Positions 45,817 to 54,903 of a stretch of DNA of 64,000 nucleotides are shown one piece after another. Position numbers and translations under genes: made by a program. Positions within the stretch are counted from its first letter, which is position 1, and each line of letters starts with the position of its first letter. Below the pieces are notes generated by a model. That model was not told where the DNA came from. It did not search any database and saw nothing but the letters and a program-made list of their open reading frames with translations. The stretch is from the NCBI GenBank assembly GCA_016806715.1, contig CP060531.1:1163966-1227965 (forward strand). Direction: 5' to 3'. The stretch comes from Thermoplasmatales archaeon. GTDB taxonomy: Archaea > Thermoplasmatota > Thermoplasmata > Thermoplasmatales > Thermoplasmataceae.

Positions 45817-47427
45817 TTAGATTTTGATCGATTTAATCCATGCTTTCACTTCTTTGGTCGGCAGATCCTCATGCGTTTCAAGTATCTTCACCAGGGCATC
45901 AAGAACCGGCTTCCTCTCCCTGTCTTTTCTTACTATTGGTTCACATGGGTTCGGCCTTATTAGTTTCCTTGCATTATCCATCTCCTCGGGGGTGATGGAT
46001 ACAAACTCATTCAGGAAATCTATCCTTGAGAGGACTTTCTCAATGTAATTCTTATTCTCAATGTTGGAGAGTATCGCTGTCAGGGCACCATACATGCCCA
46101 TCTCCTTTGCAGTCTGTGATCTTCCGGTGCGTCTGCGGATGTGCATCCTGCTCCACCTGTGACCGATCTCCTCTATTCCGTTGTGCCTTTTGACGTTGAT
46201 TGTTTTGCCATCAACAGTCACAGGGGATAGGAGCTCATCCCTGTGATCCTCTATCCGATTCTTTATTGTTCTTGATATTCTTTCCAGTTCACCGCCTGCG
46301 AACTCCCCCTCCTTTGTTATTGATCTCAGCGAAGCGTTGAGATCATTCCCTATTGCAGCTATATCGGCAGGTTCCCTGGCAGATTCGCCGGAATTCATCT
46401 CCCTTGAAACCCTCAGCGACTTCCTTATGGACTCGAACCATGACCATACTCGTGACAGTATGCGGTATCTTTCCATCACAGCAGGATCCATGCTGATCTC
46501 CTTTACAGCAGAGTGGAATGCCATGACAGGTTTCACGACCTTCATGTGGGAGGCATTCCACCCTATGATGGATTTCATCATGTTCCTGATCTCGATGCAT
46601 CTCTCGAGCACCTGTAGATATGGTAAAACGAATGGAAACTTGCTCGGTATGGTTCTTGGATAGAGGATGTATTCAGCGGCTACTGCGATCCATATCTTCT
46701 CTGCATACAGTATTCCATCATTCCCGTTTTTTTCCGGTAATGTCATGCGCGAGATCAGTGCAAGCGCCTCTGTCGATACCATGGAGTCTCTCAGTTCCTG
46801 ATAGGAGGAGAATACATCCTTCCCCAGCGCCTTTGTGAAATGGTAATGACAGATAAGCTGCAGTATGCCAGGAAAAACAGCAGTTGCAGATCCCTTTATT
46901 GCAATCCCCATGTCCCTGAGGATTGCAACCGGAATTCCGAAAACATCCTTTATGCCCTCAAGGAAGGGTGTGACGTACTCACTGCTCTCCGATGGCATTA
47001 TCACCGCATCCATCGTTATATTAGTGAGACCGTCCTTGGCCATGAACACGATCTCGCCGCCGGATTCGCCTGTACCGTCAAGGTGAAGTATGTATACTAT
47101 CAGGCCAAGATCCTTCATGTGCCTCCTGTGGATGCAGTAAAACCTGAGCAGGAATTCCCTGGAGAGAAAGGATATCTCTCCCGTGGATATCCTTATGCCA
47201 CGGGATTCCAGGAGTATCTGTATCTCCGATCGCTGGTAGTCCATGATCCATCTCAGGATACCGACAGCCATGGTTATGCCGGGATCGAAACCGGAATCTT
47301 TTAGCACGGAGTGAATGGCATTCCTGTTCGTCTTCCTGTGATCGGGGCACCTTCTCGCATGAACCTTCAGATCGACGGATCCGGAAAGGGTCATGATAGT
47401 TCTCCTGTAACTGTACAGTTCATTCAT
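45817..47427 (-). CDS. Transposase, main (downstream) frame of the 2112-bp element
   Basis: 536 codons counted from the first ATG, but the same frame is open further upstream and encodes LLFPLPPEEKIIRSAEKCEI then CGKRMNEL, a half zinc knuckle (CEICG) that pairs with ARRCPDHRK downstream. It therefore looks like the continuation of the frame at 47424-47789, entered by a -1 shift. Probable catalytic residues: aspartate in ILHLDGTGESGGE, aspartate in VAILRDMGIAIKGSA, then LQLICHYHFTKALGKDVF, a DDE-type pattern with a D-x-G-x-G start. Family not assigned; no internal stop. Confidence 0.8.
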   Translation of the reverse strand: MNELYSYRRTIMTLSGSVDLKVHARRCPDHRKTNRNAIHSVLKDSGFDPGITMAVGILRWIMDYQRSEIQILLESRGIRISTGEISFLSREFLLRFYCIHRRHMKDLGLIVYILHLDGTGESGGEIVFMAKDGLTNITMDAVIMPSESSEYVTPFLEGIKDVFGIPVAILRDMGIAIKGSATAVFPGILQLICHYHFTKALGKDVFSSYQELRDSMVSTEALALISRMTLPEKNGNDGILYAEKIWIAVAAEYILYPRTIPSKFPFVLPYLQVLERCIEIRNMMKSIIGWNASHMKVVKPVMAFHSAVKEISMDPAVMERYRILSRVWSWFESIRKSLRVSREMNSGESAREPADIAAIGNDLNASLRSITKEGEFAGGELERISRTIKNRIEDHRDELLSPVTVDGKTINVKRHNGIEEIGHRWSRMHIRRRTGRSQTAKEMGMYGALTAILSNIENKNYIEKVLSRIDFLNEFVSITPEEMDNARKLIRPNPCEPIVRKDRERKPVLDALVKILETHEDLPTKEVKAWIKSIKI

Positions 47428-47789
47428 TCTTTTTCCGCAGATCTCGCATTTCTCTGCTGACCTGATGATCTTCTCCTCTGGAGGGAGAGGGAAAAGGAGT
47501 TTTTTTTAAAATCATAGAAGAGGCCGATCCTTTCCAGGTTCTCCCTGCCTATGCGATGACCCATGCTCTCTATCATGTTGAAGAGTTCATCCGGGGTGAG
47601 ATCACCCTGCATCAGCCTTGTTGCTATGTAACCGAAATGTACCTTTTCAAGCGGAATGTGATCAGGACTGTCCTTGTCCCTGCCTATGTATCTCAGGTGT
47701 CTCTGCACAACCTTTCCGTTTACCCTAACATTCTCAACCTCTGAATAATAGATTTTACCACCAACCTTCTTGGCACGTATAAACGACAT
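47424..47789 (-). CDS. Transposase N-terminal frame (before the frameshift)
   Basis: 121 codons. Begins MSFIRAKKVGGKIYYSEVEN and VRVNGKVVQRHLRYIGRD, the short N-terminal strand domain found in many DDE transposases that begin with xYxYxxxx-R-xGKVxQRxxxYLG. It runs to a stop overlapping the ATG of the main frame. A slippery heptamer A-AAA-AAC sits at 47499-47505, where a -1 shift after residue ~93 would join it to the zinc knuckle and catalytic core. The residues after that site (SFSLSLQRRRSSGQQ) are low-complexity and probably not normally used. Confidence 0.65.
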   Translation of the reverse strand: MSFIRAKKVGGKIYYSEVENVRVNGKVVQRHLRYIGRDKDSPDHIPLEKVHFGYIATRLMQGDLTPDELFNMIESMGHRIGRENLERIGLFYDFKKNSFSLSLQRRRSSGQQRNARSAEKE

Positions 47790-47914
47790 TAGTAGTGCAT
47801 AGTGGACACTACTATTTAACCACTACGAACGTTCGAAAAAACACTCAGAAATTATGGTGGATTAAGGAAAATTAGAAATATTTATGACCCAAGGATCTAA
47901 GAGGATTTTGACGC

Positions 47915-47920
47915 TATATG
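47915..47920. repeat. Target-site duplication TATATG, right copy
   Basis: Second copy of the repeat at 45797-45802 flanking the 2112-bp element. Confidence 0.8.
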
Positions 47921-48628
47921 ATATAATGGATAAAATCGAGGGCAGGATTAAGAGGATGAATAATATTTCGGCGTTCCCGGCTGCGGAATATGTTCCCTAC
48001 ACAACGGAAGAGGCTCATGTTCCGATCAGCGATCTTTTCAAGGCAGAATACAAGGCGAGAACTGTGATGATATGGATATTGCAGTTTCTACAGGGCGGAA
48101 TGAGTTTCATAATAGGAACACTTGCGCCGCTCGTGCTCGTTGCAGCGGGATTCACTGTTATTCACAGCCTTCTGTTCACCGTAGTAATAGACAGTGGATA
48201 TGTGATCGGTTCACTTCTCGCCTCATTTGTTCTGGACAGATATGACAGAAAGGCGGAAATAATAGTTTTTGCAATTTTGCTGGGCATTGATGGATTTGCC
48301 TTCTCTCTCATTCATCTAGTTGGACTTATATTGTTCTTCGGAACGGCTTATACGTTCCTGGACAATTTTTTCAACAATTCCTGGCACATATACCAGGCCG
48401 AAATCTATCCGACAAGGGTAAGAACAACTGGCACAGGAGCAGCATTTTCATTGAGTAGAATTGGCACTTTTATCTTTCTTTCCACTTTTGTTGTAATTCT
48501 GGATCTATACGGAGCCGTGCCAGTGTTCTCCATAAACTTCCTTTTTGGGATTATAATAGCAATTGCAGTGTTCATTCTTGGGCCAAAAACAACTGGAAAG
48601 ATACTCGAAATGATTTCCAAGTAACACC

Positions 48629-48648
48629 AATTTTTTTATATTTTTTTA
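48629..48648 (+). terminator. T-rich tracts after the MFS gene
   Basis: Two seven-T runs directly after the MFS stop codon, a typical archaeal termination signal. The following 200 nt to 48855 hold no gene that I can see. Confidence 0.4.
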
Positions 48649-48855
48649 TTCCCAATATTTTTCTGACAAGTCATTGAATTAGGGCTATGCCAAAAATAAT
48701 TATTTATTCCGGCGAAATATCACTATAAAAAAAGAATGGTTCGCATTAAAAATAGCGTATTTCAATGCTTTTTTTGAATGTGTCAGCTGTAGTATATTTG
48801 CTATTAGCTCTATCGTCAGCAGAAATGTAGTATTTTTGGATTAAATTTCCCGGGA

Positions 48856-50169
48856 TCAGCTGAAAAGTTCCTTTATCTCTGCAACATCTTCTTTATTCTG
48901 TATTTTAGAGAAATAGGCCCAAACTTCTCTTGCTTTTTCAGGGCCCAGCACCGGATCGACCAGATGGGAGAATTTCGAACTGATATCCTTTTCATCCATA
49001 GGCTTAGAGGGCGTTTCGGGTCCCCTGTTTAAGTCTACAGTCTCCTTTCCTCCATTCTTGAATTTCACGTTTATTACGGTTTGGCCCCTATTTATAGATT
49101 CTCGTTCGTGCACTCTTATTTTTTTTCTTATCATCAAGGTTAATGGATCTTTGACCGCACTGTCAGAAAAGTGCTCTGGAAATAGTTTTCCGTAGGCCAG
49201 TGCAGCAGCTATTGCATGAGTCACGCTGAATTTCGATTCCAGCCCAGATTTCGGCTCCATTATCGCTGTCAGGACCATTACTACAGGATTCACTTCCACA
49301 TCAATCTCCTCTACATCGTCAAATGGGATGTTTTTTTCTCGCATCTCCACCGCTGCATCAATGCCGGGGTGAAGCACGACTCCACACGGATAAGGTTTCA
49401 GGAAGTTGTTAAGAACGTTCCACTTTTCTCCAAGGTCGTCCGTAAGTATCCCTAAATTTTGCTTCCCGGATAGCGAAATTGCAAATGTGTTTACGATGTT
49501 CTTTGATACTGAAATCCCATTTTTTGAAGCAATTGAGCTCATTATACCTTCAGCTGAAGATCTCCCTACTTGAAAACTCTTGCTTTCCGTCCCTCTATTA
49601 GAAAGAAATCCTGTGGCAACTGTAAGACCCTGGAGAAACGATGAAGATACCAACTCGGAGCTAGAATGAAACATTATTGATGAAGCGACAGCGGAAGCTG
49701 AAGATCCAAAAAGAGAGGTATTGTGCCAATCAGAATATCTCTCGTCCAGTCCAACCGCCAGTGCGAGTCTTATTGCAACCTCCATCCCAATGGCAGAGGC
49801 GTAAATTACATCACGACCTATTCCATGATTATCCGATCCAATTGCGAGCGCACTGGGTATCACGGGAGCGCTTGGATGAACTATTGACTCAAGATGAGTA
49901 TCGTCAAAGTCCAAAAGATGTGATAAACTTGAATTTGCCCATGCCGAAGTGATCATGGCCGCGTGCTCTCCAGATCCATATATTGGAAAGTCCCCACTCT
50001 GAATTTCCTTGCACGCATTTATTATATTTCTCGATTGGGGGTACCTGTTTGCGCCAATAGAAACGGACAAAAGATTCAAAATAGCCAGTCTGGTTCCTTC
50101 TCTAACTTTCTCAGGAAGGGAAGAGAAATTATTGCTTGCTGCGAATTCACCAATAACGTCAGATTGCAT
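48856..50169 (-). CDS. MmgE/PrpD-family protein
   Basis: 437 aa. Typical features: AILNLLSVSIGANRYPQSRN near the N-terminus, SHLLDFDDTHLESIVHPSAPVIPSALAIG (about residue 86; the family DDTH motif), FGSSASAVASSIMFH and a C-terminal VTHAIAAALAYGKLF block (about 324). Members act on tri- or dicarboxylates (2-methylcitrate dehydratase, cis-aconitate decarboxylase, iminodisuccinate epimerase). With the LysR, MFS and dehydrogenase neighbours, it suggests use of an organic acid; the exact substrate cannot be read. Divergent from the dehydrogenase. Confidence 0.9.
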   Translation of the reverse strand: MQSDVIGEFAASNNFSSLPEKVREGTRLAILNLLSVSIGANRYPQSRNIINACKEIQSGDFPIYGSGEHAAMITSAWANSSLSHLLDFDDTHLESIVHPSAPVIPSALAIGSDNHGIGRDVIYASAIGMEVAIRLALAVGLDERYSDWHNTSLFGSSASAVASSIMFHSSSELVSSSFLQGLTVATGFLSNRGTESKSFQVGRSSAEGIMSSIASKNGISVSKNIVNTFAISLSGKQNLGILTDDLGEKWNVLNNFLKPYPCGVVLHPGIDAAVEMREKNIPFDDVEEIDVEVNPVVMVLTAIMEPKSGLESKFSVTHAIAAALAYGKLFPEHFSDSAVKDPLTLMIRKKIRVHERESINRGQTVINVKFKNGGKETVDLNRGPETPSKPMDEKDISSKFSHLVDPVLGPEKAREVWAYFSKIQNKEDVAEIKELFS

Positions 50170-50295
50170 TGATTTAGCATACCACTTTAATATTTAATTC
50201 TTAGTTTAATAACCATTGAATTTTTAGATTGTAAATCATGTGGAGTCCATTCTCAACCATGAGAATGATAATAAAAGACTGTCGCATCATGAGGC

Positions 50296-51369
50296 ATGGA
50301 CATAATGGTTCTGGAAGGAGATGGAATAGGTCCGGAAATCATTAAAAATTCTCTAAGAATACTCAAAGTTTTACAGGATAACTTCGGATTAAAACTAAAT
50401 CCCGTTTCATACAACATTGGAGCTAGAACACTCAATGAGGGGAAATGGGATCTACAAAAAATTCTCGATGAAGCCGGAAATTATAAAGCCATTCTCAAGG
50501 CCCCGATGGGTGATCCAAAACTCGTAGGAGAGTCCGGTACTGAAAAAGCACTTGACATAATCCTGGGGCTGAGGTTCAACTTCGACCTGTTTGCAAATGT
50601 AAGGCCTATACGGCTGTTACCTGGCATAACCTCGGTGCTGAGGGGTGTGGATGATGAAAGAACAATAGACTACATCCTTGTAAGGGAAAACAGTGAGGGG
50701 CTTTATTCCAGTCACTTCGGCGGAATGGTTCTCAGGGATTCCGTTGCCATTGACAACCAGATAATCACGCGGGCGGGTTCTGAAAGGATATCACGAATGG
50801 CATTTGAGCTTGCGCGTGATAGTCATGGCGCTCCAGCAAACGGCAAAAGAACTGTAACCTGCGTCGACAAGAGCAACGTCCTGAAATCTTTTGCTTTCTT
50901 CAGGAGAGTATTCAACGAAGTTGCAAAGGACTTCCCTGAAATTGGAACTCAGTATGCATATGGCGATGCTATGGCACAATACATGCTGTTTCACCCGCAG
51001 AACCTTAATGTGATTGTTACAGAGAATATGTTTGGCGATATATTATCAGATCTCGGAGCTGCAACTGTTGGAGGATTGGGGTTTGCATACAGTGCAAATC
51101 TTTCCAGAGAAATGGGGATGTTTGAGCCTGTCCATGGGAGTGCCGTGGATATAGCCGGGAAAGGCATAGCGAATCCTGTCGCAATGATCCTTTCAATGCT
51201 AATGATGATAGAATGGTCCGGATTCAAGAGATACAGGGAAATCGTCGAGAATGCCATGTTTTCGGCCATCAGGAAAGGCAGCAGCACCCCGGATATGGGA
51301 GGAAAAATGAAAACAGAGGCTTTTACTGATGAAATTCTGAAGGAATTGACGAGTCCTCATCCGGCTTAA
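50296..51369 (+). CDS. Isopropylmalate/isocitrate-type (beta-decarboxylating) dehydrogenase
   Basis: 357 aa. Conserved blocks: MVLEGDGIGPEIIKNSLRIL (nucleotide/substrate), VRPIRLLPGITSVLRG (arginines for the carboxylates, about residue 102), YILVRENSEGLYSS (about 128), KRTVTCVDKSNVLKSFAFFR with catalytic Lys (about 198), VTENMFGDILSDLGAATVGG (metal-binding aspartates, about 241) and FEPVHGSAVDIAGKGIANP (about 275). Could be isopropylmalate, homoisocitrate or tartrate/malate dehydrogenase. No leucine-biosynthesis genes are adjacent; a catabolic role with MmgE/PrpD and MFS is the contextual guess. Confidence 0.88.
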   Translation: MDIMVLEGDGIGPEIIKNSLRILKVLQDNFGLKLNPVSYNIGARTLNEGKWDLQKILDEAGNYKAILKAPMGDPKLVGESGTEKALDIILGLRFNFDLFANVRPIRLLPGITSVLRGVDDERTIDYILVRENSEGLYSSHFGGMVLRDSVAIDNQIITRAGSERISRMAFELARDSHGAPANGKRTVTCVDKSNVLKSFAFFRRVFNEVAKDFPEIGTQYAYGDAMAQYMLFHPQNLNVIVTENMFGDILSDLGAATVGGLGFAYSANLSREMGMFEPVHGSAVDIAGKGIANPVAMILSMLMMIEWSGFKRYREIVENAMFSAIRKGSSTPDMGGKMKTEAFTDEILKELTSPHPA

Positions 51370-51534
51370 TGAATCTGGTATTGCTTCAATATATTCTAAA
51401 AGGGAAACCTTGCCGAATCATGCCTGCATTACGGCAAGGACAAGTAACATCAGCGTAAAAATAGCATGTATGTATCATTCTAGAAAGAACCAAAATATAA
51501 ATGTCAGAAAAATGTGATACTGCGACAGGAATTC

Positions 51535-52452
51535 TCAGTGTGAAAACATGATAAAAGCGGCAAGGAATCCAAGTATGGCTCCTGTGTTTATGTAAGGCAG
51601 CCCGGGAGCAGGCTTCTCCACATTTGTAAAGAAAAGTACCGTCATTGCTGCCAGCACTCCAACCATTGTGAATAGGACAAAGTAGAACCAGTTAACCGGG
51701 TAGCTGTAGGTGAATGCGGACACAACCAGGATACTGGGCATTGCTATGTCACCAAAGCCAAGCATCATTGCACCGTGCTCTCCCCTTCCGGCAAAAGTGA
51801 TATCGTTGAGTTTAGTGCCTCGTCTTGATGGTATGACAAACAACAGGGGAAGATTCTCGTCAACTGCGGCCTCCGCGAGAGCTATCATGTGCTTTGTCTT
51901 GTAAACAGAAATATAGTCGTACACAGCAAATATTATCAGGAGAGCAACTGCAGCCCAGATTCCTACTATAACGCCCCAGACGGACGATACGCCTGCAACA
52001 AGCATAATTCCCGAGGCGTCAACAACGTACCACTCGTTTCTGAATGCCAGGAGATAAAGGAACAGCAATGGCAGGATAATCAATATTGCAAGGGATATAA
52101 CGTTGAACTCAAAGAGCGTATTAGCAAAGTACGCAGCAATTGGAACTGATATTATCAGGGAAACATAGAACACCACATAAGTGACCATAAGGATGAATAT
52201 CCATTTCAGGAATCGCACCCTCTTTTTCCTGGCTAGGAATATAACAGCAAAGGAGAAAACGATTATCAGGGGTATGAATATGAGTACATTCCCTATCCCT
52301 CCGGTGGTGCTGGTAGCCTTGATTCCAGCGTCCTGTATGATCAGCTGCTGAGAAACGTAAATAGCGAAAAGGGAAGATGCTACAAATATGATCATTGCCG
52401 ATAACTCAGGCAGTACTCTTCTTATTTTTCTCACTCCTTTTCTTCTTTCCAT
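51535..52452 (-). CDS. Presenilin-like intramembrane aspartyl protease
   Basis: 305 aa, about nine membrane segments. The two catalytic aspartates are in FAVYDYISVYKTKHMIAL (YD motif, about residue 178) and MMLGFGDIAMPSILV (GxGD, about 230), and the PAL-type motif in the last segment is PAPGLPYIN (about 280). These define the presenilin/signal-peptide-peptidase group of archaea, which cuts peptides inside the membrane. It overlaps the topA 3' end by 47 nt in another frame, so co-transcription is likely. Confidence 0.93.
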   Translation of the reverse strand: MERRKGVRKIRRVLPELSAMIIFVASSLFAIYVSQQLIIQDAGIKATSTTGGIGNVLIFIPLIIVFSFAVIFLARKKRVRFLKWIFILMVTYVVFYVSLIISVPIAAYFANTLFEFNVISLAILIILPLLFLYLLAFRNEWYVVDASGIMLVAGVSSVWGVIVGIWAAVALLIIFAVYDYISVYKTKHMIALAEAAVDENLPLLFVIPSRRGTKLNDITFAGRGEHGAMMLGFGDIAMPSILVVSAFTYSYPVNWFYFVLFTMVGVLAAMTVLFFTNVEKPAPGLPYINTGAILGFLAAFIMFSH

Positions 52453-54712
52453 TGTATTCGCAGTCTATTTTGGGGCAGAATTTCCATTTCCTGCCTTTTC
52501 CCGTCATTATTATGAGTGGGGCGGAACAGTGTGGGCACTTTTCGCCCGTAACTGATAAAAGCCCCATCTGGGGGAGTGCATACGTAACCTTGCAGTCCGG
52601 GTAGTTAGAGCAGCCAAGGAACCGTTTGCCGAATCTCGACTGTCTTACAACAAGGCTTCCGCCGTCGGATGGGCATTCACCGAATGAATCTTTTGTCCGG
52701 TTGTATTCGCATCTAGGGTTTATGCAGCGTATATCCGGGGACTGCCCTTTTCTTATGACCTTTATCTTGGGAAGCGAGCACACTGGGCACTTATCTTCGA
52801 GCAGTTGAATGAGTGATCTTCCCGGCACATTGAAGTTTATTTTGCACCCGTCGACTTCACATTTTATCGTGTAGAAATCACGGTTCTTGAGAAGTATGAT
52901 ATTCTTGTTTTCATGGAAGGGGCATTTACCCAGTGTTTCTCCCCTCCTCAATGATCCATCAATGGTGTCTTTTATCTCATTCTCCCTGTTCTCAAAATCA
53001 GTCAGAACGGAATGCAGCATTGACCTGGACTGGGAAACCACCTCCCCCTTCTTCATTTCCTTTCCTGCGATCCTATCCATCTCGCTTTCAAGTTCTGCTG
53101 TCATTTCCGGCTCTGATATCTTTGACTTAACTTTCGTGACTGAGTCTATGAGCCCCATCCCAAGGTTAGTGGGCCTGACAGGGTTTCCTTCAATAAACCC
53201 CCTGTCCTGAAGCTTGCCAATTATGTCATGCCTTGTACTTTTTGTACCGAGTGAGAGTTCTTCCATGGTCTTTAAGAGAGATGCCATGTCATATCTTCTT
53301 GGCGGTTTGGTCTCCTCTCCTATCTTGTTCCATTCAGTTGCCTTCACTTCTTCGTTTTTTTCAAGGTCAGGATGGTAGAATTCATCAATCCTTCTGTAGG
53401 GATAGAGCTCCAGCCAGCCAGGCTTCGTAACTTTTACCCCTCTGGTCTTGAAGTTGTATCCTCCGACATCTACAGTCGCTTCCTTTATTTCCCTCTCCCC
53501 AGCAATGTAAAGTGTGGCCAGGAAGCGTCTCAGGATAAGTTCGTAAACCCTGGCGTAATCTCCCTTAAGCACACCTTTTTTCACTGTATTTACCGGATAT
53601 ATAGGTGGGTGGTCCATTGCTTCCGTTCTTCCCCGGGAAGGGATGATTTTCTCCTGGGAAAGTACTTTCTTCACGTCTTCCGAAAACTCGGAAGCAACAA
53701 GTTTGTTAAGCACGGATTTCAGCGATATTGATCTCTGATAAACCGTGTTGTCCGTCCTTGGGTAACTTATGTAACCCCTCGTGTAGAGTACCTCAGCTAT
53801 GGACATTGCCTTTGCGGGAGGAACCCCAATCCTGGAAGCCTCCCTCAGGAAGTCGGTTGTATTGAACGGCGATGGTTTACCAATCCTCTCCAGGTGTTTT
53901 TCAAATTCCACCACAACCCCGTTTTTTCCGTTTATTTCATTGAATATCTTTTCCGCCTCAGCCTCTTCCTTTAAGTTGCCCTTCTCATACTCCCCCTGAA
54001 ATGCCCCTTTCTTGAAGAAGGTTACGAGGAGTCTCCAGTAAGGCTCGGGCTTGAAATCCATAATCTCTTTTTCCCTTTTCACTATCAGTGCAAGGGTTGG
54101 CGTCTGGACTCTGCCTATTGACAGGAAGTTTTTTCCATACCTGTGTGCGGCAAGTGAAAAGAAACGCGTCAGAACAGCACCCCAAATAAGGTCTATTTCC
54201 TCCCTTGCCTCGGCAGAATCAGCAAGGTTGTAATCAACGGTTATGGGTTCAGAGAAAGCCTGCCTTATTTCCTCACCTGTCAGTGCACTGAATTTTGCCC
54301 TCAGTATCTCCGGTCTCTTATCCAGCGTCTTGATCTCATTGAGTATTATATCGAGTGCTTCCACGCCAATGAGTTCCCCCTCCCGGTCGTAGTCAGTGGC
54401 TATAATCACCTTGTCAGCATCTGGGGCAAAATGCTTGAGTGTATTGTATGCGGTCCTGTTCTTCACATTTTTGAGTATCTTTGAATCAACCAGTGTAGAG
54501 AGCTTCACGGACTTCCAGTCATTCATCTCCTTCGGAAAATCTATCTCTATAATGTGGCCACTCAGTGGTATCACCACAGTACGGTCACCTTCTCCATATT
54601 CAATGTAGCTGAGCCCCTTAGCTCTCTTCTGTTTTGAATTTCCGTCCGAAAGAAAATACGATATACGCCTTGCAGCGTCTGCTTTTTCTGCTATGATCAG
54701 CGTAAGAGTCAA
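52406..54712 (-). CDS. topA: DNA topoisomerase I (type IA)
   Basis: 768 aa. Toprim domain at the start (LTLIIAEKADAARRISYFLS; DYDREGELIGVEAL near residue 107), catalytic tyrosine in YTRGYISYPRTDNTVY (about 320), then a C-terminal series of zinc-ribbon modules: CPFHENKNII...CEVDGC, CPVCSLPK...CINPRC, CPSDGGS...CSNYPDC and CPHCSAPL...CPKIDC. Relaxes negative supercoils. The protein is complete, ATG start at 54712. The following 200 nt (54713-54903) hold no gene. Confidence 0.96.
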   Translation of the reverse strand: MTLTLIIAEKADAARRISYFLSDGNSKQKRAKGLSYIEYGEGDRTVVIPLSGHIIEIDFPKEMNDWKSVKLSTLVDSKILKNVKNRTAYNTLKHFAPDADKVIIATDYDREGELIGVEALDIILNEIKTLDKRPEILRAKFSALTGEEIRQAFSEPITVDYNLADSAEAREEIDLIWGAVLTRFFSLAAHRYGKNFLSIGRVQTPTLALIVKREKEIMDFKPEPYWRLLVTFFKKGAFQGEYEKGNLKEEAEAEKIFNEINGKNGVVVEFEKHLERIGKPSPFNTTDFLREASRIGVPPAKAMSIAEVLYTRGYISYPRTDNTVYQRSISLKSVLNKLVASEFSEDVKKVLSQEKIIPSRGRTEAMDHPPIYPVNTVKKGVLKGDYARVYELILRRFLATLYIAGEREIKEATVDVGGYNFKTRGVKVTKPGWLELYPYRRIDEFYHPDLEKNEEVKATEWNKIGEETKPPRRYDMASLLKTMEELSLGTKSTRHDIIGKLQDRGFIEGNPVRPTNLGMGLIDSVTKVKSKISEPEMTAELESEMDRIAGKEMKKGEVVSQSRSMLHSVLTDFENRENEIKDTIDGSLRRGETLGKCPFHENKNIILLKNRDFYTIKCEVDGCKINFNVPGRSLIQLLEDKCPVCSLPKIKVIRKGQSPDIRCINPRCEYNRTKDSFGECPSDGGSLVVRQSRFGKRFLGCSNYPDCKVTYALPQMGLLSVTGEKCPHCSAPLIIMTGKGRKWKFCPKIDCEYNGKKKRSEKNKKSTA

Positions 54713-54903
54713 AACTTAGCACTCCAGATAGTGAATTGCCCCACCTCGCGGAAAAGGCTTCCTGTTTTTGATTTATTAACGGGGGGTACTCCGTTCCATT
54801 TTTTGCACCATTCCCGCTTCCGTTTCTGCACAGGCATGAATTTGGATCGCACAGACCCTATAAGTTCAGCATTTTTGTGATCAATATAACGGTTTCGCTA
54901 TTT

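Larger units (their letters stand above)
45803..47914 (-). mobile_element. Insertion sequence, 2112 bp, family not assigned
   Basis: Imperfect inverted repeats at the ends: GCGTCAAAATAGTCTTAGAT at 45803, and read inward from 47914 GCGTCAAAATCCTCTTAGAT, 18 of 20 matching. A 6-bp repeat TATATG lies on each side (45797-45802 and 47915-47920). It contains two overlapping frames on the minus strand that together make one transposase. Removing it restores the host MFS gene exactly. Confidence 0.9.
45121..48624 (+). pseudogene. MFS transporter (metabolite:H+ symporter type), split by an insertion sequence
   Basis: The gene is in two exact pieces, 45121-45802 and 47921-48624. Joining them after removing the element at 45803-47914 and one TATATG copy gives an uninterrupted 461-aa protein; the junction reads EADDIIYDIMDKIEGRIKRM. 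Part one has six membrane segments and the MFS motifs GVLGDRYGRR (loop 2-3) and GEIAIVDTYVSEF; part two has the remaining six, with SFVLDRYDRKAE and YQAEIYPTRVRTTGTG (the loop 10-11 pattern of metabolite:H+ symporters). Substrate probably an organic acid, judged by the neighbours MmgE/PrpD and an isopropylmalate-dehydrogenase-like enzyme. As it stands the transporter cannot be made whole. Confidence 0.92.

Noticed and set aside
47884-48624. Separate 246-aa membrane protein gene
   Set aside because: Its first residues come from the insertion-sequence end; the rest joins exactly with 45121-45802 as one MFS transporter.
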